A stretch of 6,852 bases of DNA from Sphingobacteriales bacterium (GTDB lineage: Bacteria; Bacteroidota; Bacteroidia; Chitinophagales; Chitinophagaceae). The translations under genes were made by a program, and so were the position numbers. Shown here piece by piece: positions 1-4,699 of this stretch. The notes under the pieces were generated by a model, which was given only the letters and a program-made list of their open reading frames with translations, did no database searches and was not told the origin of the DNA. The DNA lies in NCBI GenBank assembly GCA_947472965.1, contig CANJEF010000062.1, positions 1 through 6,852 of the forward strand. Reading direction: 5' to 3'. Within the stretch, counting starts at the first letter, position 1. Every line of letters begins with the position of its first letter.

Positions 1-603
1 ACAGCACATGCCGTTTTGTGTGCGGAAAAATTCATCCATGAACCTTTTGCAGTAATCAATGCTGATGATTTTTATGGGTTTGATGCATTTGTGAAGGCTC
101 ACGGATTTCTTACAACCAAGTGTTCCCCTAAGCATTATGCAATTGTTGCATATGAACTCGGACAAACTCTTTCAGATCATGGGACAGTTAATCGTGGGGT
201 CTGTTCAATCAATGCAGTGGGAAATCTTATTGATGTGAGAGAGCGACTAAATATTAAGGTTTCTGATCATAAAGTGATGGCTGATGATGGTCATACTCCC
301 CATTTTTTGGAACTTGATACAATGGTGTCCATGAACTTCTGGTGTTTTGATTGCTCCGTTTTTGAGTACACAAGTATTTTATTTAAGGAATTTCTTATTG
401 AGCAAGGAAATCAACAGAAGTCAGAATTTTTTATTCCAATTGTAGCCGATCAATTCATCAAAAGATTTGGGGGTAGAGTTGAAGTGATACCAACTACCGC
501 CATATGGTTCGGAGTAACTTACAAGGAAGATGCGCCTGCTGTAAAACAAAGTATTGATATGCTATTGAATGCTAAGGAATATCCAAGTGGACTATGGAAT
601 TAA
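1..603 (+). CDS. Sugar-phosphate nucleotidyltransferase-like protein, 3' part
   Basis: This is the C-terminal 200 codons of a gene that enters from outside the window. The frame is open from base 1, so the TTG at 16 is an internal Leu codon and not a start. The visible part begins with TAHAVLCAEKFI and INADDFYG (acidic pair at 64-69). This matches the region in NTP_transferase (GT-A fold) proteins where GTGHAV is followed by a metal-binding acidic motif. Further down are LSDHGTVNRGVCSI, a VSMNFWCF segment, and the ending WFGVTYKEDAP to LW, which resembles the usual end of Bacteroidetes proteins annotated as UTP-glucose-1-phosphate uridylyltransferase-like. Family knowledge says these transfer a nucleotide to a sugar phosphate in the cytoplasm. 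The sugar cannot be told from this fragment, and the N-terminal nucleotide-binding GxGxR loop is not visible. The C-terminus looks complete. Confidence 0.85.
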   Translation, partial: TAHAVLCAEKFIHEPFAVINADDFYGFDAFVKAHGFLTTKCSPKHYAIVAYELGQTLSDHGTVNRGVCSINAVGNLIDVRERLNIKVSDHKVMADDGHTPHFLELDTMVSMNFWCFDCSVFEYTSILFKEFLIEQGNQQKSEFFIPIVADQFIKRFGGRVEVIPTTAIWFGVTYKEDAPAVKQSIDMLLNAKEYPSGLWN

Positions 604-639
604 AACAAAAAAGTCGGCTTGCACCGACTTATTTGTTTT
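602..639. terminator. Bidirectional intrinsic terminator between convergent genes
   Basis: A perfect 7-bp stem, AAGTCGG (611-617) with CCGACTT (624-630), closes a six-base loop CTTGCA. After one A/A mismatch, the flanking A-rich stretch 602-609 pairs with the T-rich stretch 632-639. Each strand therefore reads stem then U-rich tail, so it can end the plus-strand nucleotidyltransferase gene (stop at 601-603) and the minus-strand protease gene (stop at 661-663). The tail is broken by G residues, so efficiency may be moderate. Confidence 0.8.
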
Positions 640-660
640 GTTTGTTTTCCATGAAGTTGC

Positions 661-1764
661 TTAACCAAGAACTACCTTAACCATATAAACATGGTCTTCA
701 ATCTTTTTAACCTGTTGACTTCTGCTCAATCCTTTAATGGATGATTTATTGTTGATTTTAACATTGTTATCGTTATCCATTTCACGAATGGTTTGCATCA
801 AACCGAAGATGTTTTTTGATTTTGTTGCAAACACCACTCCATTAGCTGAAGCTTGTCTGGCATTTAAAACTCCAATTACTTCCCCGTATTTATTGATGAC
901 TGGGCCACCACTGTTACCTGGATTGGCTGAAATGCTGATTTGACAAGCTAGGGTATCTCCGTTCATTCCTGTCATAGCACTAAGGTAACCTTCATTATAA
1001 ACGATTTCATCTTTTGGATATCCTAGTGTGAAGAGGGATTCTGAGAGTTCAGTTGATGATTTCTTAAAACCATAGGGCAGAACCTTGGAGGCTTTGAAAT
1101 CCGGATCATTGATCTTTAGGATTGAAAGATCAGTTATCGGGTCTGTATGAATGATTTCTGCAAGAAAATTTTCGCCTTCTTTGTTTTGAACATAAACCTT
1201 TTTGGCATCTTTGATTACGTGTGCACTTGTAATAAGGTATCCTTTGGGATCAATCATGAAGCTGGTGCCTCCGAACTTCACGGATACGCCCGGCTCAATT
1301 TTACTTTGAAATTTGCTTAATTCAGCGCGCTGGGTAGTGGTCTGTCTTTCCAGACTGCTTACCTTTCTCCTAAGTTCTTCAATATCATTGAGCGGTGCTT
1401 TGGGAGAAAAAAGAGTGATCATACCACTAATAAACAATGCAGTAATACTGGCAATCGAGGCCGCAACCGCAATCACACGGCGGTACCTTGACCATAAGTT
1501 GATGATTTTTGCTGATGCTTTAATCTTTAAATCTGCAATTGCACCATCTTCCTGCAGGTTTTGATGAATATCGTAGATATTGGATTTGAATCTTCTTATC
1601 TCTCCATATTTGCTTATTTGATCGAAAAAAGTTGCATATTCTACTACCGTTTGATCAAGTTCAGCATTTGTTCTACGCATTTCCTCAAATTCTTGCTTTT
1701 CCTGCTGGGTCATTTCACCTTTGAGGTATTTTTCAACAAGCTCTGTCAATTGAAATTGCTCCAT
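661..1764 (-). CDS. Membrane anti-sigma-like protein fused to trypsin/HtrA-type serine protease
   Basis: 367 residues. Residues 1-50 (LVEKYLKGEMTQQEKQEFEE onward) resemble the short cytoplasmic N-terminal helices of Bacteroidetes anti-sigma factors. Residues 92-96 are Arg-rich and precede one membrane segment at about 97-119, which predicts N-in/C-out topology. A short coiled-coil-like stretch (about 126-155) leads into a trypsin-fold domain (about 160-325) with a complete triad: His182 in SAHVIK, Asp212 in TDLSIL, and Ser285 in NPGNSGGP, with the oxyanion loop intact. The order and motifs fit the S1C (HtrA/Deg) group, but no PDZ domain follows; the last 40 residues are a polar tail. The ATG directly abuts the stop of the ECF sigma gene (TAAATG), so the two are probably translationally coupled. 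I infer that the N-terminus holds the sigma factor at the membrane while the periplasmic protease senses or processes envelope damage. The protease call is firm; the anti-sigma role is inferred from fold likeness and position. Confidence 0.85.
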   Translation of the reverse strand: MEQFQLTELVEKYLKGEMTQQEKQEFEEMRRTNAELDQTVVEYATFFDQISKYGEIRRFKSNIYDIHQNLQEDGAIADLKIKASAKIINLWSRYRRVIAVAASIASITALFISGMITLFSPKAPLNDIEELRRKVSSLERQTTTQRAELSKFQSKIEPGVSVKFGGTSFMIDPKGYLITSAHVIKDAKKVYVQNKEGENFLAEIIHTDPITDLSILKINDPDFKASKVLPYGFKKSSTELSESLFTLGYPKDEIVYNEGYLSAMTGMNGDTLACQISISANPGNSGGPVINKYGEVIGVLNARQASANGVVFATKSKNIFGLMQTIREMDNDNNVKINNKSSIKGLSRSQQVKKIEDHVYMVKVVLG

Positions 1765-2328
1765 TTATACGTTTTTATATTGTGCAAAGAATAATTTCTT
1801 CAGCCTTACGAGGCATTTATATTTTTGGTTTTTGGCATTGTCGGCGTTGGTATAACCGAAAAAGCCAGCTATTTCACTCATGTTTTTTTGATGAACATAA
1901 AAAGCTTCAATCAAACTCTTGCAGGGTTCACCAATTTTTCCCATTGCAGTACGCATGATGAGGTATTGGTTTGTTAGCTTTTCATGTTCTTCTAAATCTT
2001 CTTCAACAGGAACTATATGGTCAAAATTTTCTATTTGGGTCTCTATTCTTCTAGCATGTTGCAGCTTCTTAAGCCACAATCTCCTGCTAACGGAGTAGAG
2101 ATAGGTCTTTATTTGGCAAGTCAGTTCGAATTCAGGAGATTTAGCCTTCTCGTAGAGAACCATCACAGCCTCTTGGAAAACATCCCTTGCATCGTCCTCA
2201 GTCCCATTATTGTATACAACCAAGTGCTGAATAAGTCCATAGTGTTCTTTATATATAGACTCAATTGCATCCTTATCGTTGTCTCCAATTGCCTTTAAAA
2301 GCGTTTTTTCCTGTTCGGTTATGCTCAC
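1765..2328 (-). CDS. ECF-type RNA polymerase sigma factor
   Basis: 187 residues, a normal ECF (group 4 sigma-70) length. Region 2 spans about residues 15-92, with the core-binding segment EDDARDVFQEAVMVLYEK (44-61) and the -10-recognition helix around TYLYSVSRRLWLKKL (75-89). An acidic linker (109-115) joins it to region 4 (about 118-181). The helix-turn-helix there ends in NADNAKNQKYKCLVRLKK, a form common in Bacteroidetes ECF factors, which should contact the -35 element. The start is GTG at 2328: an in-frame TAG lies three codons upstream, and the next in-frame Met is residue 56, inside region 2. A GTG start with no visible Shine-Dalgarno may keep expression low. It is the first gene of an operon with the anti-sigma-like protease, and a candidate self-recognised promoter lies just upstream. 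Confidence 0.92.
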   Translation of the reverse strand: MSITEQEKTLLKAIGDNDKDAIESIYKEHYGLIQHLVVYNNGTEDDARDVFQEAVMVLYEKAKSPEFELTCQIKTYLYSVSRRLWLKKLQHARRIETQIENFDHIVPVEEDLEEHEKLTNQYLIMRTAMGKIGEPCKSLIEAFYVHQKNMSEIAGFFGYTNADNAKNQKYKCLVRLKKLFFAQYKNV

Positions 2329-2338
2329 TATTGACTAT

Positions 2339-2369
2339 TTAATACTACTTGTACCTTGTTAGTAACCCA
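2339..2369 (-). promoter_or_regulatory. Candidate ECF-type promoter of the sigma/protease operon
   Basis: Read on the minus strand, TGGGTTAC (2369 to 2362) is followed after 16 bp by GTATTAA (2345 to 2339). The spacing suits the -35 and -10 elements of an ECF promoter. Transcription would begin near 2333, about five bases before the GTG start, giving a nearly leaderless mRNA. The same two elements occur on the other strand in front of the lipoprotein gene, which is the main reason for the call. No good TAnnTTTG housekeeping box was seen here on this strand. The link to this particular sigma factor is inferred from position. Confidence 0.5.
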
Positions 2370-2397
2370 CAAAAGAACAAAATAAACTTTTAAAAAT

Positions 2398-2427
2398 TGG
2401 GTTACATTCATTTACTTTGCGTATTAA
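2398..2427 (+). promoter_or_regulatory. Candidate ECF-type promoter of the small lipoprotein gene
   Basis: TGGGTTAC (2398-2405) and GTATTAA (2421-2427) lie 15 bp apart, matching the elements facing the sigma operon but pointing the other way. Predicted initiation near 2433 would give a leader of about 33 bases before the ATG at 2466. A weaker housekeeping-like box, TTACTTTG (2412-2419, one mismatch to TAnnTTTG), overlaps it with only a poor upstream TTTT (2388-2391). A mixed or alternative promoter is therefore possible. Confidence 0.5.
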
Positions 2428-2465
2428 TTCATAATTATTCAATTTTAACATCAAAAAATTCAAGA

Positions 2466-2648
2466 ATGAAAAAGTTATTCGTAATCATCGCTATGGCTGC
2501 TCTCGCTTCTTGCGGAGGTTCTGATTCTGCTGCAACTACTGACACAGCTGCTGCTGTTGTTGATACTGCTGCTGCTGCACCAGTTGACACTACTGCAACT
2601 GATACTGCTGCTGCTGTTGCTGCTGATACAGCGGCTCAAGCCAAGTAA
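2466..2648 (+). CDS. Small lipoprotein with Ala/Asp/Thr repeats
   Basis: 60 residues. The start at 2466 gives a clean lipoprotein signal: KK, a hydrophobic core (LFVIIAMAA), then the lipobox LASC with Cys16 as the predicted lipidated residue. The same frame opens upstream at 2397, but that extension would bury the signal peptide and cross the predicted promoter, so it is rejected. The 45-residue mature part is almost all Ala, Asp, Thr, Ser and Val, built on loose DTAAA-like units beginning at Asp26, Asp33, Asp41, Asp46 and Asp54. It is acidic, ends in a lone Lys, and has no recognisable domain. Small lipoproteins of this composition occur in Bacteroidetes without a known function. It should sit at the inner or outer membrane facing the periplasm. 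It is transcribed divergently from the ECF sigma operon and closes with its own terminator, so it is probably a single-gene unit and a candidate member of that regulon. Confidence 0.8.
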   Translation: MKKLFVIIAMAALASCGGSDSAATTDTAAAVVDTAAAAPVDTTATDTAAAVAADTAAQAK

Positions 2649-2676
2649 GATTTTTTCATATGGCAAGCAATCGTTG

Positions 2677-2709
2677 AAGTCGTTCCGTTTCTACGGAATG
2701 ACTTTTTTT
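2677..2709 (+). terminator. Strong intrinsic terminator after the lipoprotein gene
   Basis: A 12-bp stem (2677-2688 with 2693-2704) contains a single G-T wobble and a TTCT tetraloop, and runs directly into a run of seven T (2703-2709). It lies 28 bases past the lipoprotein stop codon and separates that gene from the helicase transcription unit. Confidence 0.92.
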
Positions 2710-2766
2710 ATTTAAAATATTGGTAATCAATCTTTTCTATGTGGCCCTTATGTCAGGCTTATAGAT

Positions 2767-2774
2767 TACCTTTG
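2767..2774 (+). promoter_or_regulatory. Bacteroidetes -7 box of the helicase gene
   Basis: TACCTTTG, followed by C, is an exact match to the Bacteroidetes -7 consensus TAnnTTTG. It lies 13 bases before the helicase ATG at 2788. Initiation should fall near 2779-2781, leaving a 5' untranslated region of only about 7-9 bases and no room for a Shine-Dalgarno. I see no good TTTG -33 element at the expected distance (about 2742-2748), so the upstream half is weak or absent. Confidence 0.6.
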
Positions 2775-2787
2775 CAAAAATAGTTTT

Positions 2788-4509
2788 ATGAGTTTTGAAG
2801 CGCTAGGCATTGAAGAGATCTTATTACAAGGCATACAAGCACTTGGATTTACCGAACCTACACCTATACAGGAGCAGGCTATACCTATATTATTGAGCGG
2901 AACAAAAGATTTTGTTGGATTAGCCCAAACGGGTACCGGCAAAACGGCCGCTTTTGGATTGCCTCTGTTACAATTGGTTGATGCAAAAGCAAAGACCCCC
3001 GTGGCATTAATGGTTTGTCCAACACGTGAATTGTGTATGCAAATCACAAAAGACCTGATGAATTTTGGTCGGTTCAAAAAGGGTATTAAGATGGTTGCCG
3101 TATATGGAGGATCTTCTATCTCGCAGCAAATCAGGGACTTGCGCCAGGGTGCTCAAGTTGTTGTTGCTACTCCAGGTAGGCTAATCGACCTTATTGAAAG
3201 AAAGGCAATCGACTTGCAAAACATCGAATACATCGTATTAGATGAAGCGGATGAGATGCTTAATATGGGATTTAGGGATGATATCGAGTTCATCCTAAAG
3301 AATTCACCAAATAGAAAGAGTATATGGCTATTTAGCGCAACCATGCCTCCTGAAGTTAGGCAGGTGAGCAAACGATACATGGAAAAACCCCATGAAATTA
3401 CCATTGGCAAGATGAATGCGGCTAATGTCAACATTGATCACCAATACTATGTTACTTCTGGCGTAAATCGTTACCAAACACTCAAGCGCATCATTGACTT
3501 CAACCCTGGTATCTATGGTATTATTTTCACCCGTACCAAGGCTGATGCACAATCTATTACTGAATCTTTGATCCGTGAAGGATATGATATTGAAGCTTTG
3601 CATGGCGACCTTACCCAGGTTCAACGTGACAAGGTGATGGGAAGGTTCAGGGAGAAAAGCATCCAGTTACTGATTGCAACTGATGTTGCGGCAAGGGGTA
3701 TTGATGTGAAGGATATTACCCATGTCATTAATTATGAACTACCAGACGATGTTGAAGTATACACCCACCGAAGTGGTCGTACAGGACGTGCAGGTAAAAA
3801 TGGTGTTTGTGTTTCTCTCGTTACTGCTAGGGAGCAATACCGGTTGAGACAAATTGAAAAACTAATCAACAACAGTTTACACAAGATGGATATCCCATCT
3901 GGAAAGGATGTTTGTCGCAAACAGTTCTTCCATTTTATCGATAAACTGCTAAAGGCAGATATTAGTCATGGTGAATACGAAACCTATATTCCGTTGTTAA
4001 AGGAAAAATTTGAGGACGTAACCAAAGAAGAAATTCTTCAACGTGTTGCTGCTCTCGAGTTTGATCGTTTCTTACAATATTATGAAAACGCTGCAGATCT
4101 CAACATGAGAGATGATAGGCGTCCAGAAAGACAATCTTCACCGCGTGGGGATTCTCGCAGCATCAGTAGATCGGAAGGTCGTAGTTCCTATAGCAGGGAG
4201 GGTGGTGCTGAGCGAAGACCAAGTGCAAGTAGCGGAAGTACTGCAGGATTCAAGAAATTATTTGTGAATCTTGGAACCAAGGATGGTTTCTACAAGGCTA
4301 GCTTCTTGCAATTTATTTTAGACATGAGTGATTTGAGCAAGGATGTATTGGGTCGAATCGATATGAAGGATATGAATAGCTGGGTTGAAATTGAAGGAGG
4401 TGCTGCTAACCAAATGATTAAGTCACTCGACGGAAAGAAATTTAAGGGAAGAAGAATTCGGATGAATGACGCAGAAACTGGAGGAGTAGCCCCCAGAAAT
4501 AAATATTAG
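2788..4509 (+). CDS. DEAD-box ATP-dependent RNA helicase with DbpA RNA-binding domain
   Basis: 573 residues with every helicase motif intact. The Q motif runs from Phe3 to Gln28 (TPIQEQ). Motif I is AQTGTGKT (46-53), Ia PTREL (78-82), Ib TPGR (128-131), II DEAD (152-155), III SAT (183-185), IV IIFTRT (245-250), V TDVAARGID (298-306) and VI HRSGRTGRAG (327-336). A helical stretch (about 350-435) is followed by a flexible Arg/Ser-rich linker (about 441-485). An RRM-like DbpA C-terminal domain follows (about 488-560, from FKKLFVNLG to RRIRM). This layout is that of the DeaD/CsdA and DbpA group, which unwind RNA with ATP in ribosome assembly, cold adaptation or mRNA decay. I cannot choose between DeaD and DbpA orthology, so no symbol is given. 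It appears monocistronic at its 5' end. No terminator lies between its stop and the aromatic operon promoter, so readthrough would meet the attenuator hairpin at 4650-4680. Confidence 0.95.
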   Translation: MSFEALGIEEILLQGIQALGFTEPTPIQEQAIPILLSGTKDFVGLAQTGTGKTAAFGLPLLQLVDAKAKTPVALMVCPTRELCMQITKDLMNFGRFKKGIKMVAVYGGSSISQQIRDLRQGAQVVVATPGRLIDLIERKAIDLQNIEYIVLDEADEMLNMGFRDDIEFILKNSPNRKSIWLFSATMPPEVRQVSKRYMEKPHEITIGKMNAANVNIDHQYYVTSGVNRYQTLKRIIDFNPGIYGIIFTRTKADAQSITESLIREGYDIEALHGDLTQVQRDKVMGRFREKSIQLLIATDVAARGIDVKDITHVINYELPDDVEVYTHRSGRTGRAGKNGVCVSLVTAREQYRLRQIEKLINNSLHKMDIPSGKDVCRKQFFHFIDKLLKADISHGEYETYIPLLKEKFEDVTKEEILQRVAALEFDRFLQYYENAADLNMRDDRRPERQSSPRGDSRSISRSEGRSSYSREGGAERRPSASSGSTAGFKKLFVNLGTKDGFYKASFLQFILDMSDLSKDVLGRIDMKDMNSWVEIEGGAANQMIKSLDGKKFKGRRIRMNDAETGGVAPRNKY

Positions 4510-4513
4510 AAAA

Positions 4514-4545
4514 TTTGTTTAACAGCCATCACATCCCTATATTTG
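4514..4545 (+). promoter_or_regulatory. Housekeeping promoter of the pheA operon leader
   Basis: TTTG (4514-4517), 20 bp, then TATATTTG (4538-4545): both Bacteroidetes elements match consensus at the expected spacing. It begins five bases after the helicase stop codon. With initiation about 4-6 bases past the box, the transcript would start at 4549-4551, on or beside the ATG of the leader peptide at 4550. Confidence 0.8.
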
Positions 4546-4549
4546 TTTT

Positions 4550-4621
4550 ATGAGCAACTCAAAGTCAACCCGTTTTTATTTTTATTACTATTTTACCGGC
4601 GGTACGGGATGCCTTTGTTGA
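4550..4621 (+). CDS. Phe/Tyr leader peptide of the pheA operon attenuator
   Basis: 23 codons, from ATG at 4550 to TGA at 4619-4621. Residues 9-15 are FYFYYYF (codons TTT TAT TTT TAT TAC TAT TTT, 4574-4594): three Phe and four Tyr in a row, the two products of the operon that follows. The tail TGGTGCLC is encoded by bases that can also pair with the terminator's left arm, so its sequence is probably set by RNA structure. By analogy with pheL and other attenuator peptides, its translation rate rather than its product matters. A ribosome starved of Phe-tRNA or Tyr-tRNA would stall in the aromatic run; otherwise it would reach the TGA. There is no Shine-Dalgarno, and the promoter position implies a leaderless or near-leaderless start. 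Too short for standard gene callers. Confidence 0.85.
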   Translation: MSNSKSTRFYFYYYFTGGTGCLC

Positions 4622-4680
4622 AAAAATAACAATAACATATCAACATAAGAATCCCGGTATAACTACCGGGATTTTTTTTT
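4594..4680 (+). promoter_or_regulatory. Ribosome-mediated transcription attenuator (antiterminator/terminator)
   Basis: The left arm of the terminator (4650-4659) has two upstream partners inside the leader ORF. TACGGGAT (4603-4610) pairs with 4651-4659 over 8 bp with one bulged G, and TACCGG (4594-4599) pairs with 4654-4659 over 6 bp. Either would prevent the terminator. A ribosome stalled early in the aromatic run (4574-4594) leaves these bases free, so the antiterminator forms and pheA is transcribed. A ribosome that reaches the TGA at 4619 covers about 4603-4634, frees the terminator arm and stops transcription. The pairings are seen in the sequence; the mechanism is inferred from classical attenuation. 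Confidence 0.8.
4650..4680 (+). terminator. Attenuator terminator hairpin before pheA
   Basis: A perfect 10-bp stem, AATCCCGGTA (4650-4659) with TACCGGGATT (4664-4673), closes a TAAC loop and runs into nine consecutive T (4672-4680). It is upstream of pheA (ATG at 4700) rather than at the end of an operon. It is also the first terminator downstream of the helicase gene. Confidence 0.93.
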
Positions 4681-4699
4681 AATAGTCAGTCAAAACAGT

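Noticed and set aside
16..18. TTG at 16 as the start of the first gene
   Set aside because: The frame is open to base 1 and the residues before it (TAHAV) belong to the conserved GTGHAV-like region, so the gene begins outside the window.
2362..2405. Inverted repeat GTAACCCA/TGGGTTAC as a transcription factor operator or hairpin
   Set aside because: The 28-base AT-rich spacer makes a stable hairpin unlikely. Each half also has its own matching GTATTAA at promoter spacing, which two divergent -35 elements explain better than one operator.
2412..2419. TTACTTTG as the main housekeeping promoter of the lipoprotein gene
   Set aside because: It misses the conserved A of TAnnTTTG and has only a weak TTTT at the -33 position. 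The motif shared with the sigma operon is the better candidate, though a contribution is not excluded.
2397..2465. In-frame upstream extension of the lipoprotein gene starting at 2397
   Set aside because: It would place 23 extra residues before a perfect lipoprotein signal peptide, and its start overlaps the predicted -35 element. The ATG at 2466 is the sound start.
2475..2666. Ser/Cys-rich 63-codon ORF on the minus strand
   Set aside because: It is the antisense of the Ala/Thr repeat codons of the lipoprotein gene. The Ser-rich composition follows from the repeat, and it has no promoter or family likeness.
4591..4603. Small hairpin TACC-GGC-GGTA as a pause structure
   Set aside because: A 4-bp stem with a three-base loop is too weak to claim as a feature, though it could compete locally with the antiterminator.
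4510..4699. T-box or metabolite riboswitch upstream of pheA
   Set aside because: No T-box core sequence or long structured aptamer is visible. The predicted transcript has only about 100 bases before the terminator, most of it the leader ORF, which fits peptide attenuation.
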